A stretch of 64,000 bases of DNA, taken from contig NZ_JAPFFT010000008.1 in NCBI RefSeq assembly GCF_026241105.1, positions 62,001 through 126,000 of the forward strand, read 5' to 3'. The translations under genes and the position numbers were made by a program. Of the stretch, positions 24,279 to 33,967 are shown one piece after another (the first letter of the stretch is position 1; the number at the start of each line of letters is the position of its first letter). This DNA is from Arthrobacter rhizophilus. Lineage in GTDB: Bacteria > Actinomycetota > Actinomycetes > Actinomycetales > Micrococcaceae. Under the pieces are notes generated by a model that saw only the letters and a list, made by a program, of their open reading frames with translations, did not search any database and was not told the origin of the DNA.

Positions 24279-27200
24279 TCACTGGCCGTAGAAGTCCTTT
24301 TCAAACACGGCCCGGGTCCTTCGGCTTAGGCGCAGGTAATCCTCTTCGAACACTGCAGCTTGGCCAGGAGCGTAACCACACCACCGGGCAACGGCCTCCA
24401 GGTCCCGCCGGGAAGCAGGCAGGAGATCAGAGGCACGCCCAGTGCAGATCACATTCGCGGATCGTATGCGGCTCGCAAGCCGCCACGCTTCGCGGAGCAA
24501 CACGATGTCGCTCTTGTCGATCAGGTCCAACGACTCAATCGCGTCGAGGGCCTGCAGGGTGGAAGTGGTCCGGAGCTGCCGATGCTCGCCTGCGTGCTGG
24601 AGCTGAAGCAGCTGCACAAGCCATTCGACGTCGCTGAGTCCGCCCCTGCCCAGCTTCACATGCCTTGCGGGATCGGCCCCCCTGGGGAGCCGTTCGGACT
24701 CGACCCGCGCCTTGACCCGCCGGATCTCCCGCACGTCCGTCTCGGCGAGATTCTTCGGGTAGCGGATGGGGTTGATGAGCCAGAGGAATTCCGCCGCCAA
24801 CTCGTCGTTACCGGCCATGGGTTGGGCCCGCAGCAGCGCCTGGGCTTCCCAGATAAGGGACCACCGGCGGTAATACTCCGCGTAAGAGTCCAGGGAACGG
24901 ACCATGGCGCCGCTCTTCCCTTCGGGGCGAAGATCGGCGTCAACCGTCAGGACCCGCTCCGCCAGGATGGCCGGCTTGAGGGGCTGGGTCAGCAGGGTGG
25001 AAATGTGACCAACAATGGCAAGGGCCTGTTGCTGGGCTTCGGACTCACTCGCTCCGGGAAGGGCGCGATGAACGTACATGACGTCTGCGTCCGAGCCGTA
25101 GCCGATCTCGCGTCCGCCTTGCCTGCCCATGGCAACCACCAGGACCTGCGTCTTGAGAGGCCTCTCGGAGGCCACAATGGCTTCAGCTACATGCAGGGCG
25201 CCTAGTACGGCTGCCCGGTCGGCGTCGGCCAATGCCGTTCCCACCGCATCCTGTTCCAGGAGACCGGAACTGTCCGCGATGGCAATCCGGAGGATCTCCC
25301 GGCGCCGGATAAGCCGGATGAGCCGCATTGCATTCGCGGGATCGGCATGCCGTGACATCTTGGATTGGATTTCCTGCCACTGAGCTTCGAAGCTTAGGGG
25401 CATGAGTTCCTTGTCGGAACCCAGCCAGGCAACGGATTCCGGGGAAACCTCCAGGAGGTCGGCGATCAGCCGTGAATTGGAAAGCACGTGGCATAGCCGC
25501 TCCGCTGCCGCTTGGGAGTCCCGGAGCATTCCGAGATACCAATGGGTGGTTCCTAGTGCTTCGCTGACACGACGGAAGGCGAGCAGGCCGGCGTCGGGGT
25601 CTACTCCTTCGGCAAGCCAGCCGAGAAGGATGGGAAGCAGTTGCCGCTGCAAGGCGGCACGCCGGCTGACCCCTGACGTGAGGGCCTCTATGTGGCGCAT
25701 GGCGCCCTGCGGGTCGCGGTAGCCCAGCGCCGCGAGACGGCCTTGTGCGGCTTCCGGGGTGAGCCGGGCGTCCTCGCTACTCAACTTCGCGGCAGTGTTG
25801 AGCAGGGGCCGGTAGAAGATCCGGTCGTGCAGTTCCCGAACGGACCGCTTGGTCTTCTGCCAGGTTTCGATCAGTGCATCAGGATGGGGCCTGCCCGTGG
25901 AAAACGGACCCAGGACGGCCTTGGCGAGGAAACGCAGCGACTCCTGGCTGGTAGGCATGAGGTGCGTGCGGCGCATCTGGAACAACTGGATCCGGTGCTC
26001 AAGAACCCGCAGATAGCGGTAGGCCGCGTCGAAGGCGGCGGCATCCACCCGGCCGATGTAGCCGCCTGCAGACAGGGCGGAGATTGCCGACGTCGTATCC
26101 CGGCAACGGAGCGTTTCGTCGGACTTTCCGTGGACGAGTTGCAGGAGCTGCACGGTGAACTCGACATCCCGCAGCCCGCCCGGACCGAGCTTGATCTGGC
26201 GCTGTTCCTCCGCCGGAGCAATGTTGTTGGTGACCCTGCGGCGCATCGCCTGCACGGATTCCACGAAGCCTTCCCTGCCCGCCGAAGCCCACACGAGAGG
26301 CTGGACGGCTTGCTCGTACCGTGACCCGAGGTCCTTGTCCCCCGCGATGGTCCTGGCTTTGAGAAGTGCCTGGAATTCCCAGCTTTCTGCCCATTTCGCG
26401 TAATAGCTCAAGTGCGAGGGAAGCGTCCTGACCAGCGGACCCGACTTTCCTTCAGGCCGCAGGTTCGCGTCTACCTCCCACAGCCCGGGTTCGGGCGCAG
26501 TAGAGGAAATCGCGCGGGAGATGCCGGCGGCGAGGACCGTACCGATGGTCGCGGCCTCGGAGTCCTCCAGGTCCGGCGCCTCGATCACGTAGATGACGTC
26601 GACGTCGGAAATGTAGTTGAGCTCCCGGGCACCGCATTTGCCCATGCCGATGACTGCCAGCCCGACGCCGGCAATATCGGCGACGTCGAAAGTCGCCGCG
26701 GCTTCCGCCCGGGCCACCGCCAGGGCGGCCTCTATCGCCGCTCCGGCGAGGTCGGCCAGTTCGGCGCCGACGGCGGGCATGAAGTCTTGGGGGCTGGCGG
26801 CGCAGAGGTCCTTGATGGCCAGTTCGGTCAATCCCCGCCGGTAGGCCGTCCTAAGAGCGGTGTATGCCGCGGGTCCCGATATTCCCGCGACGGGCCGGGG
26901 AGACTTGGGGTCCGCTTTGACCGAACGGAGGAGTTTCGTCCGCAGTTCACCGGCGTCGGCAGAGAACGGCTCGGGGCTGACGCGGACATCGAAGACGTCC
27001 AGGTGTTCCGGATGCCTGATGAGGAACTCCCCCAGGGCCTCGGATGCCCCCAGCAGACGGTATAGCGGCTCACTGCGATCCGCGTGCTCCCCCGCGAGCT
27101 TCTTGAGTGAAGGGTGCTTCTCAATCAGGCGGACAAGCGACTGGAGAGCGGTGTCCGGGTTGGCGCTGAGGTGCAGCCCGGCGAAGATTGTGTCTTGGTC

Positions 27201-27296
27201 GATGCCGTCGAGTTCACGTGCGGCAAGAAACCGTTCACCCTTCTCAAGGTCGCTGAAGCCGGCTGAGATGAGCCGGCGGGCCAGGCTCACACTCAC
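24279..27296 (-). CDS. glnE: Bifunctional glutamine synthetase adenylyltransferase/deadenylase
   Basis: This 1005-residue enzyme adds and removes AMP on a Tyr of glutamine synthetase. It has the expected duplicated layout. An N-terminal nucleotidyltransferase domain carries G-M-G-K-C-G-A-R-E-L-N-Y-I-S-D-V-D, and a C-terminal one carries A-M-G-R-Q-G-G-R-E-I-G-Y-G-S-D-A-D, each followed by helical GlnE/GlnD-type linker regions. Length matches actinobacterial GlnE. The start GTG at 27296 lies 3 nt after the glnA2 stop, so it is cotranscribed and probably translationally coupled with glnA2. The likely target is Tyr402 of GlnA. Confidence 0.95.
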   Translation of the reverse strand: MSVSLARRLISAGFSDLEKGERFLAARELDGIDQDTIFAGLHLSANPDTALQSLVRLIEKHPSLKKLAGEHADRSEPLYRLLGASEALGEFLIRHPEHLDVFDVRVSPEPFSADAGELRTKLLRSVKADPKSPRPVAGISGPAAYTALRTAYRRGLTELAIKDLCAASPQDFMPAVGAELADLAGAAIEAALAVARAEAAATFDVADIAGVGLAVIGMGKCGARELNYISDVDVIYVIEAPDLEDSEAATIGTVLAAGISRAISSTAPEPGLWEVDANLRPEGKSGPLVRTLPSHLSYYAKWAESWEFQALLKARTIAGDKDLGSRYEQAVQPLVWASAGREGFVESVQAMRRRVTNNIAPAEEQRQIKLGPGGLRDVEFTVQLLQLVHGKSDETLRCRDTTSAISALSAGGYIGRVDAAAFDAAYRYLRVLEHRIQLFQMRRTHLMPTSQESLRFLAKAVLGPFSTGRPHPDALIETWQKTKRSVRELHDRIFYRPLLNTAAKLSSEDARLTPEAAQGRLAALGYRDPQGAMRHIEALTSGVSRRAALQRQLLPILLGWLAEGVDPDAGLLAFRRVSEALGTTHWYLGMLRDSQAAAERLCHVLSNSRLIADLLEVSPESVAWLGSDKELMPLSFEAQWQEIQSKMSRHADPANAMRLIRLIRRREILRIAIADSSGLLEQDAVGTALADADRAAVLGALHVAEAIVASERPLKTQVLVVAMGRQGGREIGYGSDADVMYVHRALPGASESEAQQQALAIVGHISTLLTQPLKPAILAERVLTVDADLRPEGKSGAMVRSLDSYAEYYRRWSLIWEAQALLRAQPMAGNDELAAEFLWLINPIRYPKNLAETDVREIRRVKARVESERLPRGADPARHVKLGRGGLSDVEWLVQLLQLQHAGEHRQLRTTSTLQALDAIESLDLIDKSDIVLLREAWRLASRIRSANVICTGRASDLLPASRRDLEAVARWCGYAPGQAAVFEEDYLRLSRRTRAVFEKDFYGQ

Positions 27297-27299
27297 GGC

Positions 27300-28640
27300 C
27301 TAGAGAATGCCGAGGTTGCGCTTGAGCTCGTAGGGTGTGACCTGGAGCCGGTAGTCCTGCCATTCCGCACGCTTGTTGCGCAGGAAGTGGTCAAAGACTT
27401 GTTCGCCGAGGATGTCCGCTACGAGCTCTGAATCTTCCATGGCGCGGATGGCATCGTGGAGGCTTGCCGGCAGCGGGGTGTGGCCCATCGCTTTGCGTTC
27501 GGCGGTGGTCAGCGACCAGACATCGTCTTCCGCGGCAGCCGGAAGTTCGTAGCCTTCCTCGATGCCCTTGAGCCCTGCACCCAGCAACACGGCGTACGCC
27601 AGGTAAGGGTTGGTGGCAGAGTCAATCCCGCGGTATTCGATCCGAGCGGACTGGCCCTTGCCCGGCTTGTAGAGCGGCACACGGACCAGGGCGGAGCGGT
27701 TGTTGTGTCCCCAGCTCAGGTAGCTCGGGGCTTCGCCACCGCCCCAGAGACGCTTGTAGGAATTCACGAATTGGTTGGTGACGGCCGTGAACTCCGGGGC
27801 GTGCCGCAGGATGCCGGCAATGAACTGGCGTGCGGTCTTGGACAACTGGAATTCGGCGCCGGCTTCGTAGAAGGCGTTGGTGTCACCCTCGAACAGTGAG
27901 AAGTGCGTGTGCATGCCGGACCCCGGGTGATCCGTGAAGGGCTTGGGCATGAACGTGGCGTACGTGCCCTGCTGCAGGGCCACTTCTTTGATGACCGTGC
28001 GGAAGGTCATGATGTTGTCCGCAGTCTGGAGAGCGTCCGCGTAGCGGAGATCGATCTCATTCTGGCCGGGACCGCCCTCGTGGTGGCTGAACTCCACCGA
28101 AATGCCCACCGATTCAAGCATGGTCACGGCAGTGCGGCGGAAGTCCTGTGCCACGCCACCGGGTACGTGGTCGAAGTAGCCGCCCTCGTCAACCGGAACA
28201 GGCACGCCGTTGGGGTCAAGATCCTGGGACTTCAGGAGGTAGAACTCGATCTCGGGATGCGTGTAGCAGGTGAACCCCATGTCCGCCGCTTTGGCGAGGG
28301 TGCGCTTGAGTACGTTCCGGGGATCGGCAGCGGATGGCTCGCCGTCGGGGGTCAGAATGTCGCAGAACATTCTGGAGGTCTGCTCAGTCTCACCGCGCCA
28401 CGGCAAGATCTGGAACGTGGAGGGGTCTGGCTGGGCCAGCATGTCCGACTCGAACACCCGGGCGAGGCCTTCGATGGCCGAGCCATCAAAACCCAGGCCT
28501 TCTTCGAAGGCGCCTTCCACTTCTGCAGGGGCCAGTGCCACCGATTTCAGGGAACCGACGACGTCGGTAAACCACAAGCGTACGAAGCGCACATCACGCT
28601 CTTCGATAGTTCGCAGAACGAACTCTTGCTGGCGGTCCAT
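27300..28640 (-). CDS. glnA2: Glutamine synthetase, GlnA2-type
   Basis: This 446-residue type I glutamine synthetase matches mycobacterial GlnA2, which also sits next to glnE. It has G-F-D-G-S-A-I-E-G in the beta-grasp domain, H-P-E-I-E-F-Y and a G-S-G-M-H-T-H-F-S-L motif. The region equivalent to the adenylylation loop reads G-Y-E-L-P-A-A-A without the K-D-L-Y-E-L-P context of GlnA, so it is probably a GSI-alpha-type enzyme not regulated by GlnE. The ATG has GAGG about 6 nt upstream. It heads the glnA2-glnE operon; the divergent panB promoter region is 190 bp. Confidence 0.93.
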   Translation of the reverse strand: MDRQQEFVLRTIEERDVRFVRLWFTDVVGSLKSVALAPAEVEGAFEEGLGFDGSAIEGLARVFESDMLAQPDPSTFQILPWRGETEQTSRMFCDILTPDGEPSAADPRNVLKRTLAKAADMGFTCYTHPEIEFYLLKSQDLDPNGVPVPVDEGGYFDHVPGGVAQDFRRTAVTMLESVGISVEFSHHEGGPGQNEIDLRYADALQTADNIMTFRTVIKEVALQQGTYATFMPKPFTDHPGSGMHTHFSLFEGDTNAFYEAGAEFQLSKTARQFIAGILRHAPEFTAVTNQFVNSYKRLWGGGEAPSYLSWGHNNRSALVRVPLYKPGKGQSARIEYRGIDSATNPYLAYAVLLGAGLKGIEEGYELPAAAEDDVWSLTTAERKAMGHTPLPASLHDAIRAMEDSELVADILGEQVFDHFLRNKRAEWQDYRLQVTPYELKRNLGIL

Positions 28641-28819
28641 GGGGCCTCATTTCCGGGTCAACGTCCATGCCGTGGGTTCGAGGGTTCGAAGCCGACGACA
28701 ACTCAGCATTCACTCTACTAAGCATTGGCCCGGAATGGCTGCACCCCCGGTTCGCGTAACACAGCGTTTACAAATGTGAGGCTCCTCATGCGCCGGTGGC
28801 TAGGACGGCCAGTACCGCA

Positions 28820-28825
28820 TACGCT
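28820..28825 (+). promoter_or_regulatory. -10 element for leaderless panB transcript
   Basis: TACGCT is followed by CTATTC and ATG. No ribosome binding site is present before this ATG. Confidence 0.45.
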
Positions 28826-28831
28826 CTATTC

Positions 28832-29734
28832 ATGGCCCCAAGCAACAGTTCCGATTCCAGCATGCCCGCCGATGTTCCTGCCCCTTACGGAACCGGGCCT
28901 GCTGCTGCAGGTTCAGCGGCTGCTTCCGCACCGAAGGCTCCTGCCAGGATCCGGACGCACCACCTTCAACAAGCCAAGGCCAAGGGTGAGCGCTTTGCGA
29001 TGTTGACCGCCTACGAGCAGTACACGGCTGAAATCTTCGATCAGGCCGGCATCGAGGTCCTGCTGATTGGCGATTCGGCGTCCAACAATGTCTTTGGAAA
29101 CGAAACCAGCCTCCCTGTCACCGTCGATGAACTCCTCCCGCTGTGCCGGGCGGTGGCCCGGTCCGCCAAGCGTGCTTTGGTAGTGGCCGACCTCCCCTTT
29201 GGCAGCTACGAAGTCTCGCCGGAGCAGGCAGTGGCAACCGGTGTCCGTTTCCTGAAGGAAGGGCTGGCACACGGCGTCAAGATCGAAGGGGGCGCCTTTT
29301 ACGCCGGAACAGTCCGGGCCATGGTCCAGGCAGGCATTCCCGTCATGGCGCACATCGGCTTCACGCCCCAGAGCGAACATTCGTTGGGCGGCTACCGCGT
29401 CCAAGGCCGGGGCGACGACGCCGCCCGCTTGGTCGAGGACGCAGTTGCCTTGGCCAACGCCGGAGCGTTCTGTGTGCTCATGGAGATGGTCCCCGCGGAA
29501 ACTGCAGCCGCCGTCGACGCCGCCATTGAAGTGCCCACTATAGGGATCGGCGCCGGCAATGCGACCACTGGCCAGGTTCTGGTGTGGCAGGACATGGCCG
29601 GTTTGCGTGGCGGAAAGATGGCAAAGTTCGTCAAGCAATACGCGGATCTGCGCACCACACTCAGCGACGCGGCCAAGGCGTACGCCGACGACGTCAGGTC
29701 CGGCCAGTTCCCCGGCCCGGAACACTCTTTCTAG
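28832..29734 (+). CDS. panB: 3-methyl-2-oxobutanoate hydroxymethyltransferase
   Basis: This 300-residue enzyme makes ketopantoate from 2-oxoisovalerate and methylene-tetrahydrofolate, the first step of pantothenate synthesis. Motifs include L-I-G-D-S near the Mg-binding site, [12 protein letters not shown] and I-G-I-G-A-G. The first 45 residues form a Pro/Ala/Ser-rich extension absent from most PanB proteins. The ATG at 28832 is chosen over an upstream in-frame start at 28796 because the leaderless -10 TACGCT is placed exactly for it. It is convergent with the SPOR-like gene, with only 12 bp between their stops. No other pantothenate gene is nearby. Confidence 0.92.
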   Translation: MAPSNSSDSSMPADVPAPYGTGPAAAGSAAASAPKAPARIRTHHLQQAKAKGERFAMLTAYEQYTAEIFDQAGIEVLLIGDSASNNVFGNETSLPVTVDELLPLCRAVARSAKRALVVADLPFGSYEVSPEQAVATGVRFLKEGLAHGVKIEGGAFYAGTVRAMVQAGIPVMAHIGFTPQSEHSLGGYRVQGRGDDAARLVEDAVALANAGAFCVLMEMVPAETAAAVDAAIEVPTIGIGAGNATTGQVLVWQDMAGLRGGKMAKFVKQYADLRTTLSDAAKAYADDVRSGQFPGPEHSF

Positions 29735-29746
29735 GAGAACGCAGCT

Positions 29747-29911
29747 TCAGTCCTCGTCGTCCTTGTCCCAGGCGTCATTACGTGCTTTAACCTTTTCCAG
29801 AGCGTGCTCCGCTTCCTCGCGGGTCTTGTAAGGACCGATCAACTGGGTCCAGTCAGACAACGCGTCCTCTTCGATCTGGTGTGTCTGAACGTTGTACCAG
29901 TACTCCGCCAC
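29747..29911 (-). CDS. 54-residue SPOR-like small protein
   Basis: This short gene begins M-A-E-Y-W-Y-N-V-Q-T and contains I-G-P-Y-K-T-R-E-E-A-E-x-A-L, a half-SPOR-like motif. It ends in an acidic tail. The GTG start has GAGGAG 5 nt upstream. Similar short proteins, often labelled SPOR domain-containing, occur widely in actinobacteria next to map, as here. It is far shorter than a full SPOR domain (about 70 residues) and has no signal peptide, so peptidoglycan binding cannot be assumed. Confidence 0.75.
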   Translation of the reverse strand: MAEYWYNVQTHQIEEDALSDWTQLIGPYKTREEAEHALEKVKARNDAWDKDDED

Positions 29912-30014
29912 AGTTTCTCCTCTGCGAATCCCGCCAAAGCATTGGCGGGTGCTTTAGCCCTTCGAGCGGGCCGTTATTTAGCAACTTAGTTACTTGCGTC
30001 TCGTGCGTCCCTTA

Positions 30015-30020
30015 TATGAT
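30015..30020 (+). promoter_or_regulatory. -10 element for leaderless map transcript
   Basis: TATGAT is followed by CAATCT and ATG. TTGCGT about 15 bp upstream may be a -35. No ribosome binding site is present. Confidence 0.55.
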
Positions 30021-30026
30021 CAATCT

Positions 30027-30905
30027 ATGCCTTCTCCCGCCCTGACCGCACCCATCGGCACGCTCACCCGAGGAACTGTCAGCCCACAGCTGCCAGTACC
30101 GGCGTCCATCCCGCGTCCGGAGTATGTCGGCAAGTCTGCACCGGCAAAGTTCACCGGCTCAGAGGTCAAATCGGCGGAAACCATTGAGAAAATCCGCGTC
30201 GCCAGCAAAATTGCAGCCCGGGCGATCGTCGAGGTCGGAAAGCACGTCGAGCCCGGCGTCACCACGGACCAACTGGACCGGGTTGGCCACGAGTTCCTTC
30301 TGGACCACCACGCGTACCCATCAACCCTTGGCTACCGAGGCTTCCCCAAGTCCCTGTGCTCATCCCTCAACGAGGTCATCTGCCACGGCATTCCGGACAG
30401 CACCGTGGTGCAAGACGGGGACATCCTGAACATCGACATCACGGCCTACATCAACGGCGTCCACGGTGACACCAACTACACCTTCTTGGTGGGAGACGTG
30501 GACGAAGAATCACGCCTGCTGGTTGAACGCACCCAGGAATCTCTCAACCGTGCCATCAAGGCAGTGGCTCCCGGCCGCGAAATCAATGTGATCGGCCGGG
30601 CTATCCAGTCCTACGCGAAGCGCTTCGGCTATGGCGTGGTCCGCGACTTCACCGGTCACGGTGTTGGTGAGGCCTTCCACACCGGCCTAATCATCCCCCA
30701 CTATGACGCCGCGCCCGCCTACAACACAGTGATCGAGGCGGGCATGGTCTTCACGATTGAGCCCATGCTCACCCTCGGAACAATCGAATGGGATATGTGG
30801 CCCGATGACTGGACCGTAGTCACCCGGGACCACAGGCGGACCGCGCAATTTGAACACACCCTGCTGGTCACCGAGACCGGCGCCGAAATCCTGACTCTTC
30901 CTTGA
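30027..30905 (+). CDS. map: Type I methionine aminopeptidase
   Basis: This 292-residue metalloenzyme removes initiator Met from nascent proteins. The metal ligands are visible: two Asp in [16 protein letters not shown], His in F-T-G-H-G-V-G, Glu in T-I-E-P-M-L and Glu in Q-F-E-H-T-L. The N-terminal extension of about 45 residues is Pro-rich, similar to the longer actinobacterial MetAP1c form. The ATG at 30027 is set by the leaderless -10 element. The ROK/glucokinase gene follows and may be cotranscribed. Confidence 0.95.
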   Translation: MPSPALTAPIGTLTRGTVSPQLPVPASIPRPEYVGKSAPAKFTGSEVKSAETIEKIRVASKIAARAIVEVGKHVEPGVTTDQLDRVGHEFLLDHHAYPSTLGYRGFPKSLCSSLNEVICHGIPDSTVVQDGDILNIDITAYINGVHGDTNYTFLVGDVDEESRLLVERTQESLNRAIKAVAPGREINVIGRAIQSYAKRFGYGVVRDFTGHGVGEAFHTGLIIPHYDAAPAYNTVIEAGMVFTIEPMLTLGTIEWDMWPDDWTVVTRDHRRTAQFEHTLLVTETGAEILTLP

Positions 30906-30962
30906 GCTCTCCGGAAGGTCACCTGCAGCCGTTCGTGCTGCGACATGCCCACCCCTCCTGCC

Positions 30963-31781
30963 ATGAACGGAAACGCATTGACCAAGAAGGATGAGAAAAT
31001 CCACAAGAATGGCCCGCTGATCGGCATTGACGTCGGTGGCACCGGCATCAAGGGCGGCATCGTCGATCTCAAAAAGGGCAAGCTGCTCGGAGAGCGCCTG
31101 CGCATTCCCACGCCGCAGCCCGCGACGCCCGAAGCTGTCGCCGAGGTGATCGCGCAGATCGTCGAAGAGCTGTCGGCCCGTTCGGACGCCCCTGCCGAGG
31201 GTTCGCCGGTCGGAGTGACCTTCCCGGGAATCATCCAGCATGGCGTGGTCCGCTCTGCCGCCAACGTGGACAAGTCCTGGCTCGACACCGACATTGACTC
31301 GCTTCTCACCAAGCGCCTGGATCGCCCCGTCGAGGTCATCAACGACGCCGACGCAGCCGGTCTCGCGGAAGCCCGCTACGGCGCGGGCGAAGGCGTTGAT
31401 GGCACCGTCCTCGTCATTACGCTCGGCACTGGTATTGGTTCGGCGTTCATCTTCAACGGGCACCTGGTGCCTAATGCCGAACTCGGCCACCTCGAAGTGG
31501 ACGGCCACGACGCTGAAACGAAGGCCTCCGCCGTCGCGCGTGAACGCGACGGCTTGAGCTGGGAAGAGTACAGCGTGCTGCTGCAGCGCTACCTTTCCCA
31601 CGTCGAATTCCTGTTCTCCCCTGAGCTCTTCATCATCGGTGGCGGTATTTCGAAGCGCTCGGATGAGTACTTCCCGCACTTGCACCTGCGTACCCGCATC
31701 GTCACGGCGGAACTGAAGAACGATGCTGGAATCGTGGGAGCGGCCCTGGACGTCGCCCTCCACCACAAGCTTGCCAAGTAG
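30963..31781 (+). CDS. ppgK: ROK family polyphosphate glucokinase
   Basis: This sugar kinase of about 272 residues has the N-terminal phosphate-binding [10 protein letters not shown] motif, [10 protein letters not shown] and L-G-T-G-I-G-S-A. It lacks the ROK zinc-binding CxCGxxGC motif, and the overall sequence matches actinobacterial polyphosphate-glucose phosphotransferases, including the polyphosphate/ATP glucomannokinase described in Arthrobacter. It likely phosphorylates glucose with polyphosphate and possibly ATP. The start is uncertain: ATG 30945, ATG 30963 or TTG 30978, the last with GGAAA upstream. It is followed by the nrdR-facing terminator. Confidence 0.85.
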   Translation: MNGNALTKKDEKIHKNGPLIGIDVGGTGIKGGIVDLKKGKLLGERLRIPTPQPATPEAVAEVIAQIVEELSARSDAPAEGSPVGVTFPGIIQHGVVRSAANVDKSWLDTDIDSLLTKRLDRPVEVINDADAAGLAEARYGAGEGVDGTVLVITLGTGIGSAFIFNGHLVPNAELGHLEVDGHDAETKASAVARERDGLSWEEYSVLLQRYLSHVEFLFSPELFIIGGGISKRSDEYFPHLHLRTRIVTAELKNDAGIVGAALDVALHHKLAK

Positions 31782-31857
31782 CGCGGCAGCATTCCGGATG
31801 GACGACGGCTAAATCACCGGAGCTGTGCTCCCGGTATCCGGCGGGCGATAGTTGGTG

Positions 31858-31897
31858 CCGGTGGTGGCTGCGGCTTCCCCTCCGCTGCCACCACCGG
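31858..31897. terminator. Hairpin terminator between convergent ppgK and nrdR
   Basis: CCGGTGGTGGC pairs perfectly with GCCACCACCGG, with TGCGG/CCGCT extending the stem but for one mismatch. It starts directly after the nrdR stop (minus) and 77 nt after the ppgK stop. There is no strong U-tract. Confidence 0.65.
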
Positions 31898-31899
31898 AG

Positions 31900-32412
31900 C
31901 TACAGGGAGCTCTTCTCGGAGCTCATGCCTTTGGCCACCTTCGCCGCGTTTTCCGCGGCGGCAGTTTCAGCCTCGTGGCGTAGAAGCGAGATGGCGGATT
32001 CGAAGTCCTCGAGGGATTCGAAGGCTTGATAGACACTGGCAAAACGCAGGTATGCCACTTCATCCAGTTTCTGGAGCGGTCCGAGGATGGCCAAACCGAC
32101 CTCATGGGCGTCAATTTCGGCTGCACCGGATGAGCGGATGTTCTCCTCGACCTCCTGGGCCAGCATGGCGAGGTCGTCCTCGGTCACGGGCCGGCCTTGG
32201 CAGGCCTTGCGTACGCCGTTGATGATCTTTATCCGGCTGAACGGTTCTCCCACCCCGGATCGCTTGATGACAGACAAGCTTGTGGTCTCCACCGTGGTAA
32301 AACGGCGTCCGCATTCAGGGCACTGCCGCCGACGGCGGATGGCGGAACCGTCGTCGGCCATTCGACTGTCCACGACGCGCGAGTCGGGGTTACGGCAGAA
32401 CGGACAATACAC
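31900..32412 (-). CDS. nrdR: Transcriptional repressor NrdR
   Basis: This 170-residue ATP/dATP-sensing repressor controls ribonucleotide reductase genes. The N-terminal zinc ribbon has M-Y-C-P-F-C and C-P-E-C-G-R-R-F, and the following ATP-cone spans about 49-139. Length is normal. The GTG start at 32412 has GGAGGAGG about 6 nt upstream. Two NrdR-box-like palindromes lie about 130-170 bp upstream, suggesting autoregulation, known for nrdR in Streptomyces. No ribonucleotide reductase gene is in the window. Confidence 0.95.
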   Translation of the reverse strand: MYCPFCRNPDSRVVDSRMADDGSAIRRRRQCPECGRRFTTVETTSLSVIKRSGVGEPFSRIKIINGVRKACQGRPVTEDDLAMLAQEVEENIRSSGAAEIDAHEVGLAILGPLQKLDEVAYLRFASVYQAFESLEDFESAISLLRHEAETAAAENAAKVAKGMSSEKSSL

Positions 32413-32543
32413 GCTGGGCCTCCTCCGCTCGATTCCGGCCCGGGCGTCCTCACGGCAGCATAGGCCGGGAACGCAAAAGGAGCCGGAAGTTTGACTTCCA
32501 GCACCAGTTTACGGCTACATAAGGGCTAATGACAAGACTGTAA

Positions 32544-32581
32544 TTACTATATGTAGTGGTTGTTACCCATACATGTAGTGG
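32544..32581 (-). promoter_or_regulatory. Tandem NrdR-box-like sites
   Basis: TTACTATATGTAGTGG (32544-32559) matches the palindromic NrdR consensus ACACTATATATAGTGT at 12 of 16 positions by eye. The second copy at 32566-32581 matches at 10 of 16. Both share ATGTAGTGGTT and their centres are 22 bp apart, about two helical turns. A TTGTCA-N18-TAAACT promoter for nrdR lies just downstream on the minus strand. Confidence 0.5.
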
Positions 32582-33955
32582 TTAGGCACCGGCAAAGCGG
32601 ATCTTTACCGCGTCGCCGTGGCCGGGAAGGTCCTCGGCGTCAGCAAGACTCACAATGTGCTTGCTGACCTCCTCCAAGGCAGCCTTGTTGTAGTTGATGA
32701 CCTGGACAGCGCGGAGGAATGTTGTCACATTCAGGCCCGAAGAGAAGGCAGCGGTACCACTCGTGGGCAACACATGGTTGGAGCCTGCACAGTAGTCGCC
32801 GAGGCTGACCGGGCTGTAGTCCCCCACGAAAATCGCCCCTGCGTTGCGGATTCTTGCCGCGACGGCGGCTGCATCCGCCGTCATGATTTCCAAGTGTTCG
32901 GCTGCGTACGCATCGCAGACCGCAATGCCCTGCATGAGATCGTCAACCAGCACCACGCCCGATTGCGGACCGGACAATGCGGTACGGACCCGTTCGCCAT
33001 GTTTGGTGGTCCCTGACTGGAATGCGAGTTCCCGGTGCACGGCCGAGGCAAGTTCCTCGGAATCGGTGATCAGCACCGAGGCCGCTTTGGGGTCGTGCTC
33101 AGCCTGGCTGATAAGGTCCGCCGCCACGAGCGCCGGGTGGGCGGACGCGTCAGCCAGGATGGCGATCTCCGTGGTGCCCGCCTCTGAGTCGATCCCCACC
33201 ACGCCTTTGACCAGACGCTTGGCGGTGGCCACGAAGATGTTGCCGGGGCCCGTCACAACATCCACGGGTTCAATGGACTGGTCATGGCCGGCTCCCGGGA
33301 TCCCGAAGGCAAACGAAGCGATCGCCTGGGCACCTCCGATGCCATAGACTTCGTCAACTCCCAGCAACGCGGCAGCGGCCAGGATTGTTGGGTGGGGCAA
33401 GCCGCCAAAGTCCTTCTGGGGCGGGGAGGCCAGTGCGATGGATGTGACTCCGGCAGCCAGCGCTGGAACGACGTTCATGATCACCGAGGACGGGTACACG
33501 GCCAACCCGCCCGGAACATACAGTCCCACCCGGCCCACGGGTACCCAATTCTGGCTGACGACGGCGCCGTCCCCCAGTTCCACCTCGACGTTCGCCGGCC
33601 GCTGGCCGTCGGCGAAACGACGTGCACGGCTGATGGATTCCTCCAGGGCGGCACGGACAGCCGGATCCAGGTTTTCGAGGGCACCCTCGAGGGCGGCGGC
33701 GGGCACGCGGGGGTGGGACTGTTCCACGCCGTCGAACGCCAGGGCCAACTCACCGAGCGCTTCAAACCCCCGGGAGCGGACGGCGGTGATGATATCCAGG
33801 ACCTTTTGCTCCGCGTCCGCCATGGTCTTATGCTCCGCCCGGGGCACCGCGGCGCGCAGTTCCGCCAAGGTCAGCGACCGTCCGCGCAGGTCGATACGAC
33901 GGAAGTCCAGGGGCTGGGTGGCGGTGTCGGCAGAATTCTCCGGAGAAATGGTCAC
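32582..33955 (-). CDS. hisD: Histidinol dehydrogenase
   Basis: This 457-residue zinc enzyme catalyses the last two NAD-dependent oxidations of histidine synthesis. The family signature region includes the [10 protein letters not shown] stretch, [11 protein letters not shown] and a D-S-E-A-G-T-T-E loop, and the C-terminal zinc-site Gly/His region G-S-N-H-V-L-P-T is present. The GTG start at 33955 is preceded by TAAAAT at exactly 6 nt and no ribosome binding site, suggesting a leaderless transcript. No other his gene is adjacent in the window; those would be expected elsewhere. Confidence 0.95.
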   Translation of the reverse strand: MTISPENSADTATQPLDFRRIDLRGRSLTLAELRAAVPRAEHKTMADAEQKVLDIITAVRSRGFEALGELALAFDGVEQSHPRVPAAALEGALENLDPAVRAALEESISRARRFADGQRPANVEVELGDGAVVSQNWVPVGRVGLYVPGGLAVYPSSVIMNVVPALAAGVTSIALASPPQKDFGGLPHPTILAAAALLGVDEVYGIGGAQAIASFAFGIPGAGHDQSIEPVDVVTGPGNIFVATAKRLVKGVVGIDSEAGTTEIAILADASAHPALVAADLISQAEHDPKAASVLITDSEELASAVHRELAFQSGTTKHGERVRTALSGPQSGVVLVDDLMQGIAVCDAYAAEHLEIMTADAAAVAARIRNAGAIFVGDYSPVSLGDYCAGSNHVLPTSGTAAFSSGLNVTTFLRAVQVINYNKAALEEVSKHIVSLADAEDLPGHGDAVKIRFAGA

Positions 33956-33961
33956 CAGATC

Positions 33962-33967
33962 ATTTTA
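33962..33967 (-). promoter_or_regulatory. -10 element for leaderless hisD transcript
   Basis: Minus-strand TAAAAT, GATCTG, then GTG. The hexamer overlaps the stop of the upstream membrane protein gene. Confidence 0.55.

Noticed and set aside
28756..28771. GTAAC-N6-TTTAC in the glnA2-panB gap as a GlnR box
   Set aside because: The second 5-mer does not match GAAAC on either strand; it is only a weak dyad.
32485..32499. GGAAGT-TTG-ACTTCC dyad in the nrdR leader
   Set aside because: Short and not at a promoter-relevant distance; kept out as a separate feature for lack of support.
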